64,000 nt of DNA. Source: Plicaturopsis crispa FD-325 SS-3 (taxonomy: Eukaryota; Basidiomycota; Agaricomycetes; Amylocorticiales; Amylocorticiaceae). Numbering within the stretch: the first letter of the stretch is position 1; every line of letters starts with the position of its first letter. Location of the stretch: assembly GCA_000827205.1 (NCBI GenBank), contig KN832564.1:219470-283469 (forward strand). Direction: 5' to 3'. The notes beneath the pieces were generated by a model, which saw only the letters and a program-made list of their open reading frames with translations, ran no database searches and was not told the DNA's origin. Positions 11,573-22,733 of this stretch are shown here, in pieces. The position numbers and the translations under genes were made by a program.

Positions 11573-13802
11573 ATGTCAACAGACGCGGGGTATACAATAT
11601 TATTGACCCACCTTCACCGTCCTTCAAGCAACTCTCTCTTACCTGCTATACAGTCGTCGCTTGCCCACCATCTGGCTACAGTCTCCACCCCTGCCCGTCT
11701 CGCCGCCACTGCTCTCACCTCGCCGTTCTTCCGCCCGCCGCTCACGCATGCGCGCACATTGGCCCTATGCACCGCCGTGCGCGCTGCCACCCACTTAAAG
11801 CACGCCGAGATTTTCCGAAGACAAAAGGAGCAGTTCATCAACGTGTTTGCACGGAGCGCGAGTGCGCAGATCGGCGAGTGGGCAGGGGAGGTGCTGGAAG
11901 GCACCGTCGGCGCGCTGCACGTCCTCCGTCTCGCGGCATGTGGGGGACTGCTGCAGGGCTTAGCGGATAAGAAGATAGACCATAGCGTCAAGAGCCAGGT
12001 TGAAGATGAGGTTCTAGTCGCGCTTGCCGAGGTCGTCGATGCGTACGGCAGTGGGAGCTGGGAGCGCGAATTCATGCCAGAAAACCAGCAGGGTGACAGT
12101 ACGTCCTACACTATGTCTATGGGCTCTCCGTCATTAACTTGCATTGAGCATAGTTGACGCGTTATCCTCCTCTCTGATCATATCAGGCGACTCTCTCGCC
12201 CTCATCGCAGACACGAAATTACGCGCCCTTCCACTACCTGTAAGCATATCCGATACTGTAGCTGCATCTCGCGGTATAACAACTGGAATGCGGGTCAGCG
12301 TATAGCAGAGCTCACGACGACTACGTTGTCAAATTTGTTCTTGACTTCGTTGGCCATCACACCACCCAGCAATGGCATGTCACCCGCGGCCGTGCAGACA
12401 CTGCGCGACTCGGTACCACTCTTGTCGCGCCTCGCAGCGCGTACTCTCGCACTTTCTCCGCCACCAGCACAGATCAGTGCCCTGGAGACGCTTGAAGGCG
12501 TGTGTCGAGCTGCTGCAGAGAAGATGGGATGGAGCATAACGCATCCCAGTACGTGCTTTGACCACGAGCGGTGTATTCCCCGTTTGAATGTACATATTTC
12601 TAGGTACACGTTCCGACGAGATCAAACTCGATGACACGGACAGGTGGACGTTGCTAAAGACGCTGTTGTTCTCGACGGTGATGATCGTGGACGCAGTGCT
12701 CTCAACGGCCATCTTTCTCCCTCCACAGTCTTATCCTTCACATTCCTCCTCATCCAACGTCTCCTCCCCACCCACGCGCCTTACCCTCCATACCCTCTAT
12801 GCCCTCAACCATCTCGCGCCGCTCATATCCCACTTCGGTGGCTTGTCCACTGCGAGTGGTGGGTTCACAGAGCTAAAGAAGACATTTTATCTCGCCCTGG
12901 ATGTCTTAGCGGCTGATCCCTGTGCTAGCGAAGAATTTGTGGGAAGGATATGCTCTATCAGTAGCGATGCAACAGTGGTCGGGGTGTTCAAAGACTCGCG
13001 ACAAGCGCATATTGCGTTCGCGCTAGCTTGCGTGGAGCAATTGATTCCGGTGCTCAGTGCGGGTATCGTGCAGGGTGTGATTCTTGATTTCTGTCTCCCG
13101 TGCGTTGTTCCCTCTACTTATCCGAGATTACGCATACAAATGATCTCGCTCTCGTAGGTATCTAAACGATTGCAGCCATCGGGAGACATACGAGTCTGCG
13201 CATTCCGTCATGCTTGCCATTTTCGCCGCACACGTTTCTTCTACGACCATGAAAGCGGGTTTTGCCAAACAATTAGTGCCATTCTACGCAGGCGTTCTAA
13301 TCGAAGTAAGTCAGAGCCTCATTCCTATACCGCAATTGCAACAATCTTACCCGTCTAGAACTCCATACCTGAGCGGTTAAGTACCACCCAGCTCAGTCTC
13401 GCATTCTCCGCGCTTGTCCGTGCCTGCTGCCCTGCCCCTGCATCGGCATCACCCCCCGCACTTGCGAGCTACTGTATCGATCTGCTGTCCACCGCCGCCC
13501 GCGACGCCCCGCCGGAACAGAAGCACCGCTTGCACCTCGCGGCCGCAGCGTGCGTTTCCGCGGTGCCACTAGCCCTCCTCCCGCGCGTGCTGGACGAAGT
13601 TCGCACCGCTGTGAAGGGCGAGGCGGATGTGGCACGGCGGACGGAGCTGGTACGTACGTTGTGGGGAGAAGTCAAGGACCGTGTGGGAGATGCGGAGCGG
13701 GAGTATGTGGTGCGGTGGTGGTATGAGTGGAGGGGGGAGTTGATGGACGGCCTTGATTTGGGGGCGGTGGAAGGGAAGGAGGACGCTGTGGCGAGGTTGT
13801 AA
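11573..13802 (+). CDS. Pex8-like peroxisome import protein (tentative)
   Basis: A helical, alanine/leucine-rich protein of roughly 640 residues, spliced from about six exons. The ATG at 11573 gives MSTDAGYTILLTHLHRPSS. Landmarks: RAATHLKHAEIFRRQKEQF, a middle region with LFLTSLAITPP and ALETLEGVCRAAAEKMGW, a hydrophobic stretch at KTLLFSTVMIVDAVLSTAIF, HRETYESAHSVMLAIFAAHV, and LSTTQLSLAFSALVRACCP. It ends DAVARL. The last three residues (ARL) fit the PTS1 pattern for peroxisomal matrix targeting. The ESAH-then-FPFY-then-LS..Q.SLAF arrangement and terminal PTS1 recall fungal Pex8, the lumenal peroxin linking the docking and RING complexes. The assignment rests on recalled family resemblance, not a search; another ARM/HEAT-like peroxisomal or nuclear protein is possible. 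Stop at 13800-13802. Confidence 0.6.
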
Positions 13803-14208
13803 TGTAGGCATTCTATAAATCTTGTATACTTACGAGCTGTAAATATCCAATTTTTTTACAAGAATTGTGATACTCAGATAGTGGGCATATGCCGAATGTC
13901 CTGACAGAATCGTCCCAGGCCTATGATAGGGTAACAATGGCTTGCAATTGACGGGTGCACACACGGCGCACGAACGGCATTCCAATATTCCCATTTGATT
14001 CAATCGCACACGAGCGCATCACAAAACCCATTCCCTCGTATCAATGACTTGAAAGAAATCGAGAAGCAAGAACGGAGCTGTATCTTGAACAGAGTATGCC
14101 TACTTGCACAAATGGTTTCAGTCAGTATACGTTTAAAGATTGTTTAAGAGAGAGGCGACGAACAGCCCGACGCACCTTGGAGCAAGCACATCGAATGTAA
14201 CTCGCCGT
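13803..14208. other. Convergent 3' intergenic region
   Basis: About 400 bases between the stops of the Pex8-like gene and the first tyrosinase. A/T-richer than the flanking coding regions, with poly-T/A runs suited to transcript 3' ends. No gene seen. Confidence 0.5.
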
Positions 14209-15470
14209 CTACTCATACACGTAGCACAAGAACCCTTCAGTGGTATTCATGACACTGCCTATGGTCGTCGCATTCCACATTCCGTCCGTCGGCATCAGCG
14301 ATTGGGGGCTCAATGCGGGAGCTGCTCCGTTCGGGTACTCCGCGTAAATGGTCCTGTTCTCGAGCATCTGTACGGACCCGCCCTCGAACGCATGGGCGTT
14401 TGCGGCGTCATAATGCTGCCAGTCATACCAGATTTTGTCGATCATGGCATGGTGTCTGCAAGTAGATCGTCAGCGTCGCGGTCACAAAAACATGGGTATA
14501 AATTAGCTAACAGCCAGAACAAAGGCTCGTTTGCACTGCGTCGAAGCAATAGTTAGTATGTGGCGAGAGTGAGACGGAATTTATGTACCTCCACGTTGGA
14601 CCCTAGAATGTAAAATGGCTTATAAGTGGGGTGCCGAAAGGCTTTATGAGAATGCATACGTACTGCTGTGCAATTCGCCGGCGCATTTCCGGGGCATTGA
14701 CCTCCAAGGTCACCTCTGACAATCTCGTGCACCGACGAGTGTGCACCCTCTGGCGCCTCGAGATATGCATGGAATCCTTTGTAATCACCCTTAAACCCGC
14801 TTATAAGCGCCGCCATCTCCCACGTCGTGATCGAGGTGTTTGCCATCTTGAATGGCTCCGTATGGAGGTCGGTTGTGCTTGCATTCGAGAATGGCTCGAG
14901 TGTAAAGTTGCGGCGAGGGCGGTGATGGGAAGGATATGATAGTTCGTAGCCGGACGCAAATCCGCCCGTTGAGATCTGGGTATCGTCGGAGAGGTTTCCC
15001 CAGCCACCTAACCCACTCATCGTATTCGACTCCTTGAAAAGAGGAGAATTGTAGACATCCGACGCGTCCATCGACCAGTTCCAATACGGAGACGCTCCCG
15101 TGAAGGCGCATTTTTCCTTCAAGTCAGATTCGAACGAGCTCACGAAGAAGCGGTGCCAAGGAAGGAAGAATCCTGTGAAATGGATGCGCGTGTTCAAGTC
15201 CATGTGAACATATACGATATCGTCGAGATACGAGCCGGACGTGTTGACGGGAGGAATTTGGGATATGGCCGGAGGGACGATGGGCGCAAGCGCAGGCGTG
15301 TGGGGCAGTGTGGTGAGGCACTTGACCGCGCGTATCCACTCTGCGCGCTCGGCGTGCGTCAGCTTACGCCATTCCTTCCTGACCGCAGGATTTGTGCAGG
15401 TCGCGCCGCTAGCATAGCAGGCGCACAGGAGGGTGCAGACGATGACTACTGCGAGGCGATAATAGAGCAT
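14209..15470 (-). CDS. Secreted tyrosinase, copy 1
   Basis: A type-3 copper oxidase fold that would hydroxylate or oxidise phenols in the cell wall or medium. The ATG at 15470 starts a signal peptide (MLYYRLAVVIVCTLLCACYA). An upstream in-frame ATG at 15524 is less likely because the paralogue aligns from 15470. All six copper ligands are visible: H89, H97 and H106 in VHMDLNTRIHFTGFFLPWHR (CuA), H244 and H248 in GAHSSVHEIV, and the HH pair near residue 284 in FWLHHAMIDKIW (CuB). The protein is about 360 residues, with many N-glycosylation sequons and no C-terminal shielding domain. Introns isolate a 24-base exon at 14512-14535 encoding ANEPLFWL just before the last ligand. The stop is at 14209-14211. 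Tandem with copy 2. Confidence 0.9.
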
Positions 15471-16704
15471 GACAGAGGGGGGCGAGGTGAGCGCTTGTAA
15501 AATCTGCGCTGCGGACCTGTACATATACGAATTTCAGCAAATTTGAGATCGATGGGGCCGTGGATCGAACAGACAGTGTCGATTACTGTTTGAACACTGC
15601 AGGCGATCATGCTATTACTGCAGGCACAGAAAACAGAGAAGCTTTAGTGGCGGCGGATCACCTACATACTTGGCGTCAATCTCGAAACGATAAACGAATG
15701 ACGCACCGACATGAGATAAGTGTGATTTGTGCGGGGTTGTTCCTTGCGAATGATCATGAAATGATGAGAGACAATGGAATTACAGTTTCAGATTGAGGAA
15801 AACGGGGTGGTGGCATGGGAAGGAGGCTTTTCCCCCAGATTCTACATCGCGGAGAGGCGAGCAGCCTCGCTGAACGTCCTGTTCAATCATGGTCGAACCT
15901 ATGAACGTGTCACCCCGAGTCGAATGGAGATATTTCAGATCAAGATATTGACCAAGGATGCTAGACAAGCTTACCGTTAACATTGCAAGGACTAGCGCTG
16001 CATCGAGAAAGTGCGACGGTATCGGCCCCTTGCGACAGTTCTAGCTGGAACGTGGACGATGCATGTACCCCTTCTCGATGAGACCGGCCAACATGAGGAC
16101 TAGAGAAAGCATGTAGTCGAGGAACGGCAAAAAACACGCATTTGTAAGCGCCTAACTTCTAAGAACTGCTGGCGCAGCGCGTCGCGCGCTTCCTTTGAAG
16201 GGCGCCACGACTGTTTCCTCGGGAGTCGGAGCAAACCTTTATTGATTTCGTATGGCTAAGGTCCAGGCACCTGTCAGATTGAAACATCCTAAACAGCTTG
16301 GAGGAGTCCCACCTTCGGTCTCAGTATATCACATCATAGCCGCTGTCATTTTGAGAGCATTTTTATTGAAGCGCTGGTATGAACATTGAACGCACGGGTG
16401 GATGTTGGAAGGGCTGGCAGCCGGGGCAATGGCCCCGGATGAGCTTCTCGGGAGCAGATTTCGATGATGGTTGTTGCTCACTTTCACTTGACGGCGTGCA
16501 CTGGGAAGGGCTTCAACGGTCAAGTAGATTGCCCTTTGATACAAATCAGCTCAATAAGTAACGAAATATGACGGATATAGAGAAAAGTCAATGACGAATA
16601 GCAGCCATACAGCCTCGGTACAATTCAGAACTATGCGCATGACTCAGTGAGATGCTAATCCTCAAACGCAAAGAATAGTGGCGCACCGGGTACAATCCTG
16701 GTAC
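15471..16704. other. Intergenic region between tandem tyrosinases
   Basis: About 1.2 kb holding the promoter of copy 1 and the 3' flank of copy 2. Open frames on both strands are short and unmatched to any family I know. No convincing gene. Confidence 0.45.
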
Positions 16705-17957
16705 CTATTCGTACACGTAGCAGAGATAGCCCCCGGTCGTGTTCATAACGTTGGATATCGACGTCTCGTCCCACATTCCGTCCGACGGCATCGTCGAATT
16801 TAGGGTTAACGCGGGAGGTGCACCGTTCGGGTACATCGAGTAGACGGTCTCGTTTGCGAGCATCTGCACAGACCCGCCCTCGAACGCGTTGGAATTGGCA
16901 GAATCGTAGTTCTGCCAGTCATACCAAACTTTGTCGACCATGGCATGATGCCTGTGATTCTGTCAATGATAGTCAAGTACGTTGCTGAGTGACTTACAGC
17001 CAAAACAAAGGCTCATTGGCACTGCGAGAAAGCGAGGGTCAGAATGGAATGGATGAAGGGATCAAATCGAAATCGGTATATACCTCCACGTTGGTCCCTG
17101 GAGAAAATGAAATCAGCACGGAATTTTCATCCTTCCTAGAGCAAACGAATACCCACAGCTGTACAATTTGCCGGCGCATTTTCGGGGCACTGGCCGCCAA
17201 GATCACCACCCATTATCTCGTGGACCATCGAATGTGCGCCTTCTGGCGCCTCAAAGTATGTCTGGAATCCCTTGAAGTCGCCCTTATACCCAGTGATCAG
17301 CTTCGTCATCTCCGAAATCGTGAAGGACGTGTTCGCCATCTTGTCCGGGTCCGGAAAAAGATCGGACGTCACATCGGCCCATGGCTCAAGGGTGTAGTTG
17401 CGGCGGAGTCGGTGGAAGGATGGGTATGAAAGGTCGTAGCCGGACGCGAACCCGCCCGTGGAGATCTGGGTGTCGTCGGAGAGGTTCCCCCAGCCGCCCA
17501 TCCCGCTCGTCGTGTCCGCCTCCTTGAACATAGATGACTCGTAGAAACTCGACGCGTCCATCGACCAGTTCCAATACGGAGACGTGCCTGTGAACGAGCA
17601 CTTTTCCTTAAGCGCCGCTTCATACGAGCTTACGTAGAAGCGGTGCCAGGGTAGAAAGAAGCCCGTAAAATGGATGCGCGTGTTTAAGTCCATGTGAACA
17701 TATACAAAATCGTCAAGATACGATCCAGACGCGTTGACGATAGGGATTTGGGACACGGACAGAGGGACGGAGGGGGCGAGCGCGGATGTGTGGGGAAAGG
17801 TGGTAAGGCACTTGACCGCTCGTATCCACTCTGCGCGCTCATCGTCTGTGAGCGACCGCCACTCCTTTCTGACGGCCGGATTCGTGCAAATTGCTGCGCT
17901 GGCATAGCACACGCAGACGAGGAGGAATATAGTCTTGGTGAGGATGCGACAGATCAT
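16705..17957 (-). CDS. Secreted tyrosinase, copy 2
   Basis: A tandem duplicate of the neighbouring tyrosinase, same strand and same architecture. The ATG at 17957 opens a signal peptide (MICRILTKTIFLLVCVCYAS) followed by the shared ICTNPAVRKEWRSLT. The CuA motif VHMDLNTRIHFTGFFLPWHR is identical to copy 1. GAHSMVHEIMGGDLGGQCP and LHHAMVDKVWYDWQNY supply CuB. The protein differs from copy 1 mainly around the DVTSDLFPDPDK segment and in the C-terminal loop. The 24-base exon is retained at 16998-17021. The stop is at 16705-16707. A TATATAA-like element lies about 55 bases upstream of the ATG (near 18012-18018, read leftward). No lesion seen; both copies look functional, suggesting dosage or regulatory divergence rather than decay. 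Confidence 0.9.
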
Positions 17958-20110
17958 TGTGAGGAAGTGAGGGTGCGTTGGGGTGCTGCTATAACGCTGT
18001 CATGGCCTCGGGCCTGTTATATAGATCTCGGACATGGTGCTGCGCAGCTCGAGATGAAAATGACCGTCAATCGAAGAGAGCGTCCCATAGCTACTTACTA
18101 GTTCGTGGGGCAAATATGCACAGGTTTGTAGTTCATTCGGCATTGTGCATTGCCATGTTCCTGAGGAGAATGTCGACGGCGATCTCAACGGGGTCAGGAG
18201 GGACAACAAATCATCCAGGTGCGATAACGAGGGAGGCAATTCCAGAGAACGAGGTGCCCACCCGACGTCATCTATAGAGCGAAGGGATGCGGCATCCCTT
18301 CTACGCATTTAATCAGTCGGCGGAAGGAATGCCTCTGAGACCAAAGGCGCGTCAGACGATAATCTTCAGAACAAGTTGCTGGACATGCTCACGTACTTCG
18401 GAGGAGATAGCTCTCTAACGAGCAAGAGCGACATCAAGTAGCTTGACATAGGCCACCCGCAGCGTGTCCATAGGAACCTGGCTTGACAAAATGTGAGAAC
18501 AATTGTGATGCCGCGGTCCGCGGGCTGTTCCCAAGGGCGTAGATGGGAGGGGTACAGCAACGCACCACGATGGAAGGATGGAGGGCGCACAGTGTACGCT
18601 CAGCGCCAGTTCCGCAGCTCACTTCAATTTGAATATCACATACACAGTGCTGCGCATTGAAGTTAGTACTTGACGAACACCAAATGAACATGGCGGTGTC
18701 CTACCTTGATGAATTTGAGCCCTTTTCCCCTGCGAATCGCCCGTAAGCGCCAATGACATTATCAGCTCTCTGCGCGCGGCTTGAGCAACATGAGCAGAAC
18801 GCACCTCAATTCCTCGCACGATCCTGAGAGTCTCTGTGCATATCGTCCGTCAGTGCAAGGGATATCGTACGCCTTCGTCGCTCTGCTGCGATAGCGGAAG
18901 GCTGCCGGGCCTTCTATGAGGTCACATGAGGCACGACTCTGTCTATTGGAGCAGAGACAGCTGCGTTATTCACGGCCGCCTTGCTCCCTGGAATGAAAGA
19001 GAATAAGGTTATGCGCGGGACCGACGAGAGGCCAGAAGGAACGAGAGGGCTGTGAGAGATCAACAAGGATCGAGAATCGAGATAGTCGGTACCAGTGTGT
19101 CGAAGCTGGAGAAGGAAACAGGAGCTCAGCCGATAGCGTCTGCGGAAAGTACTGCGCAGGACACGATGGTCGGTGCGATGCCCTAAAACTATCGAGAAAG
19201 GAAGGCCATGTTTTCGCAACTGTTGGACGGCGGCCAGAGTTGCTATCGAATGAGGGAACTCGTGTGGCAGAAGAGAGCTAACAAGTACCGCCTTTTACTG
19301 GATGCAATCGAGACGTGAAGTTCGCGATAGCAATGCTTTCGCATGCATCGACAGAGACGCCCCCGGAGGAATAGGACTTTGCTTGTCTATTGCACCGGAT
19401 ATTACTGCGGCGGCCCCCTGCTGGTCACTTCAGAGCCTAGCTGGCTGAGCTCAGTGAAGTCGCCGTCCATAGCACGATAGATATCGATGATCTGCAAAGA
19501 TGTCGTTCAGCGGCAAGAGCACATTGCATGAAAGTGCAGGTACCTTGCTCCCCACTTCCAGCCCCAGTCCAGCGCTGACAACACTTTCATTTATGCTTGA
19601 AGCTGGAGAGTCGAAAGCTCCGCGGCAATGAGTACACCAGAGAGCGCGCCCATCGAACGCAAATCGGTACTAACATGCACTCGACATGCAGCAACATACA
19701 CGACGGTACTGGGGTAATATCAAGGAGCGCGCACACTCAAGCGCCGTTAAACAAGGTGCCAGGTCCACCACGTGCACAGCTCATATGGCAGCGCACTGCT
19801 ACTCACCGCTACAGTAAAAGTACGAGAAACAAAGCAGCAGCCAAATGTGCCAACAGTTTTCCGAATGTTTTTATATTTAAGCTAGAAGATAGACAGTCCG
19901 ACAGGAGTGAGCGAAAGTGAGCGAAAGTGAGCGCAAGAGTGTGGGGTGTTTAAGAACGGTAGGTAATCCGGGTAAGGGAGGAAGGAAGACAGTCCAATGA
20001 TGTCCGTAGCTGAACCCGAAGTAAACGCCAATGAAAAAGTGAGCGCGACGCGCGTGTTACATTAGGTCAATAACGCGCTGTCGGGAAGCAATAGCAGAAA
20101 CCGTGGCCAC
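17958..20110. other. Gene-poor 2.1 kb region with unassigned exon-like pieces
   Basis: Between tyrosinase copy 2 and the first KNH gene. Leftward reading shows several short coding-like stretches bounded by plausible splice sites, but they cannot be linked into a recognisable protein. A short tandem repeat of agtgagcgaa (three copies) sits near 19905-19935. It may be a decayed gene; the best segment is listed separately. Confidence 0.4.
19402..19600 (-). other. Unassigned terminal exon pair
   Basis: Two leftward exons separated by a clean intron (donor at 19538-19543, acceptor just above 19490). They read SVVSAGLGLEVGSK then IIDIYRAMDGDFTELSQLG and SEVTSRGPPQ before a TAA at 19402-19404. Codon flow and splice signals look genuine, but I do not recognise a family and cannot find the gene's 5' end. 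It could be the last exons of a real gene or a remnant. Confidence 0.3.
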
Positions 20111-20671
20111 TTAAGCGGCGGTGATGGTGAACTCGGGAGACGCGTTTCCAGAGTCGCCAATGACTGTGAAGGGGTAAGGGGGTCAGAACAAAGTACGAGT
20201 ACTTATGACAGAGACATAGCACGTACGGACGATGATGTAGTTGTCAGCGTTGTCCCTCTGCGGGATGGTGACCTCAACCGAGCCCTGGGAAAGAGGGAAC
20301 TGGCTGGCGAGAGGGTGGTCTGTGGGCTGGATGTTAGCAGGGAATTTCGAATGTCGCTCTGGCGAATGGTACTCACTGATGTCCAAGTTCTCGCTGTCGT
20401 TGGCACGCTGACCCAAAAGGAGGACACCAGAAACGTTGGCAGACGACGCGGGGATCGAGGACGTGTCCCAGGTGATGTTTTGTTTCGAGCCGACGGGGAG
20501 CGACGCGCCCGCGGTGGGGAAGGTGATGTGGGGGGTGACAACGTCGAAATTCTGGCCCAAGGCGGCCTTCGCGGCGTTGACAGCGACGTTCTCGACCTGG
20601 GCAGGAGCACCCTGGACGGCGGACGCGGCGAAGAGGAGGGCGGAAACGAAAGTGGGGATAGAGAACATCAT
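20111..20671 (-). CDS. Kre9/KNH-domain secreted protein 1 (PF10342)
   Basis: A small secreted protein made of one Kre9/KNH Ig-like domain. The ATG at 20671 (MMFSIPTFVSALLFAASAVQ) is a signal peptide. A propeptide-like VENVAVNAAKAAL segment follows, then DVVTPHITFPTAGASLPVG and QNITWDTSSIP (the diagnostic W), LLLGQRANDSENLDI, intron, DHPLASQFPLSQGSVEVTIP, DNADNYIIV, intron, and VIGDSGNASPEFTITAA to the TAA at 20111-20113. There is no Ser/Thr tail and no GPI signal. In yeast Kre9/Knh1 support beta-1,6-glucan assembly, but in basidiomycetes this domain is common in secreted proteins of unknown role. It is one of six copies in the window. Confidence 0.88.
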
Positions 20672-20846
20672 CGTGAATGCGGTTTTAGGATCGTACGAAA
20701 CGGTGCTGTGGGGGTATTCGAGTTTGCGGGAAGAGCTGCAAAGACTAGAAAAGCGATTAGGGTTTCGTGAAACGACCGAAAGGACTGTGGGGGAGGTTGA
20801 ACGGAAGAGGGAAGAAAAATTGTTTTCCAGCTGGCGCAAGCACGGC

Positions 20847-20853
20847 TTTTATA
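20847..20853 (-). promoter_or_regulatory. TATA box of KNH gene 1
   Basis: TATAAAA read on the minus strand, about 175 bases upstream of the ATG at 20671. Position and sequence fit a core promoter for a highly expressed secreted protein gene. Confidence 0.5.
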
Positions 20854-21865
20854 TGCATGATGGCGGACAACCGGGTAATTTATGTATCAGGAGCTTCTTC
20901 TTCGTGGCCACCTGAGACGTGTTTCTGGCGCGGTACTATTCTTGGCGCGTCATCCAAGCCTTTGCGAATGGGGTTCGCAGCTTGATATGCAGACCATCGT
21001 GGTGTACTATAGCTCGCGCATTTGTTGCGGAAGTTGCTGCCACCAAGCTGGATTTCCACAGGCAACGGCCTCGACGCTAACTGGTACATCCACTGCTAAA
21101 AGCCAAACGCGTCCTCGAACGTTGCGGGCCCCGACGGACGGCGACGCCAGTGGAGTGGAAGCGACATTCGAAGCTGATTTTACATCGCACGACGTGCGTC
21201 GGCTGAGTCGCTATAGTTATTAGGTGCCAGGTGGCGCAAGCGCTTGCGTTCCCGTTTTGGAAAGCCTTGTAGTTCAACGCGTTCCCGCCGTCTTCCGAGT
21301 CTGCAGCGATGGTGAGGAGTCGGTCAACTTCGTAAGTTGAGATACAGAACTCGACTCTACCTATATCAAGGCGCTCGACTTCTTTGTGTGCTCTCCTCGG
21401 TGACCCTTCGTCCAGGTCCATGCAACGACTAGTTGGCGCGGAAAGAGACGATCCTCGAGTCGTTCGCCAGGTTTCCTATGAGGTATCTCTCGCCGACGCC
21501 GTTCACGTTATACATGGCAATCCCAGATATCGCCAAGATCCGTCCAGTTTACCGCGCTGGACACGAATAAGGATTACGGAAATTACTTACACCTTGGGCT
21601 CCACGATGCAGATTGAAAGTAGGCTACTTCGAAATATCAACCTTCACCCAAACATCGAACAACACCCGCCCGGTTCAAAAACGCGCCCGCTGCCCTTTCT
21701 CCTCTTCAAGACGTTCTCCCATCGTCGACGCATTCTTTACTCCAACCAACGACCAAAAAATCCTACGAAAAACCGACAAAGTTCCCTACTTTATCTACAC
21801 CACCCCACCCAACTGTCCTTCCAGTCCAACCCCATTTCCAACCGAATTAATCACGCCCGTCCACG
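20854..21865. other. Divergent promoter region of KNH genes 1 and 2
   Basis: Together with the TATA box segment, about 1.2 kb separates two divergently transcribed KNH paralogues. A C/A/T-rich pyrimidine leader (about 21640-21860) precedes KNH gene 2, as is common for strongly expressed fungal genes. No gene seen. Confidence 0.5.
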
Positions 21866-22413
21866 ATGTTGTCCTTCATGAACAAATTTGCGATCTTCTC
21901 CCTCTTCGCTGCGGCGGCTCTCTCGCTCGCCGTCTCTGCGAAGCCCATCAAGCCCCAGCGGCTTGACGTCTGGAGCCCGCACATCACCGCGCCAGTCGCG
22001 GGCGTCTCCTGGCCCGCGGGCTCCCAGCAGACCGTCACATGGGCGACCGACGATATTCCCAGGACTTCTGACACAGGAAACCACGGACTGCTGCTGCTCG
22101 GGCACGGCGGTGGACCTGGTATCAGCGAGAACCTCAACATCAGTGCGTGCTCGCGTCCGTACCTAGTGTTGGTACGAACAATACTGATATGCTGTGCTCT
22201 CCATAGCCCACCCGCTCGCGGTCAACTTCCCCATCTCCGACGGCACCGTCTCGTTCACGCTTTTGGACGCCCCGCCCCGCGACGACTACTTCGTTGTTTG
22301 TGCGTACATGTTCTTGAATTTTGATAGTACTCAGCTAACTTTTCGCAGTGTTCGGCGACTCCGGCAACAAGTCCCCGCCCTTCAGCATTACTGAAGGAGA
22401 CGACTCCTCTTGA
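21866..22413 (+). CDS. Kre9/KNH-domain secreted protein 2 (PF10342)
   Basis: The ATG at 21866 opens MLSFMNKFAIFSLFAAAALS, a signal peptide. The domain reads DVWSPHITAPVAGVSWPAG, QQTVTWATDDIPR, LLLLGHGGGPGISENLNI, intron, HPLAVNFPISDGTVSF, DYFVV, intron, FGDSGNKSPPFSITEG, ending DDSS with the TGA at 22411-22413. Two introns sit at the same domain positions as in KNH gene 1, which is divergent to it. It lacks a Ser/Thr-rich stalk or GPI signal, so a soluble secreted product is expected. Function is inferred only from domain membership. Confidence 0.87.
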
Positions 22414-22733
22414 AGCCTGCGCTCGGCAGGCCGTCTTTACGCATGCGACTCTTTCTTCTTCCAGCGACACCTCTCCATTCTCACTTTATGCCCCAGACAT
22501 GACTTCGAGAACGCTCGTCTTGATTTGTTTTCTTCTTCACTCTCACATGCGGTCTTGGCATTTGCCAGTAATCTGACTGTCCGAGTACCTACGTATCCCC
22601 TCCAGAGACCTATACTTCGAGCCCCGAACCTTCTTCTTGTACGCATCGTTGATCTCGATGCAATTATGTTTGTCGTTTCCCGGCTGTTCCGCACTGAGAT
22701 AAAGAACAGCGAAAAAGGCGATGTACTACTGAC

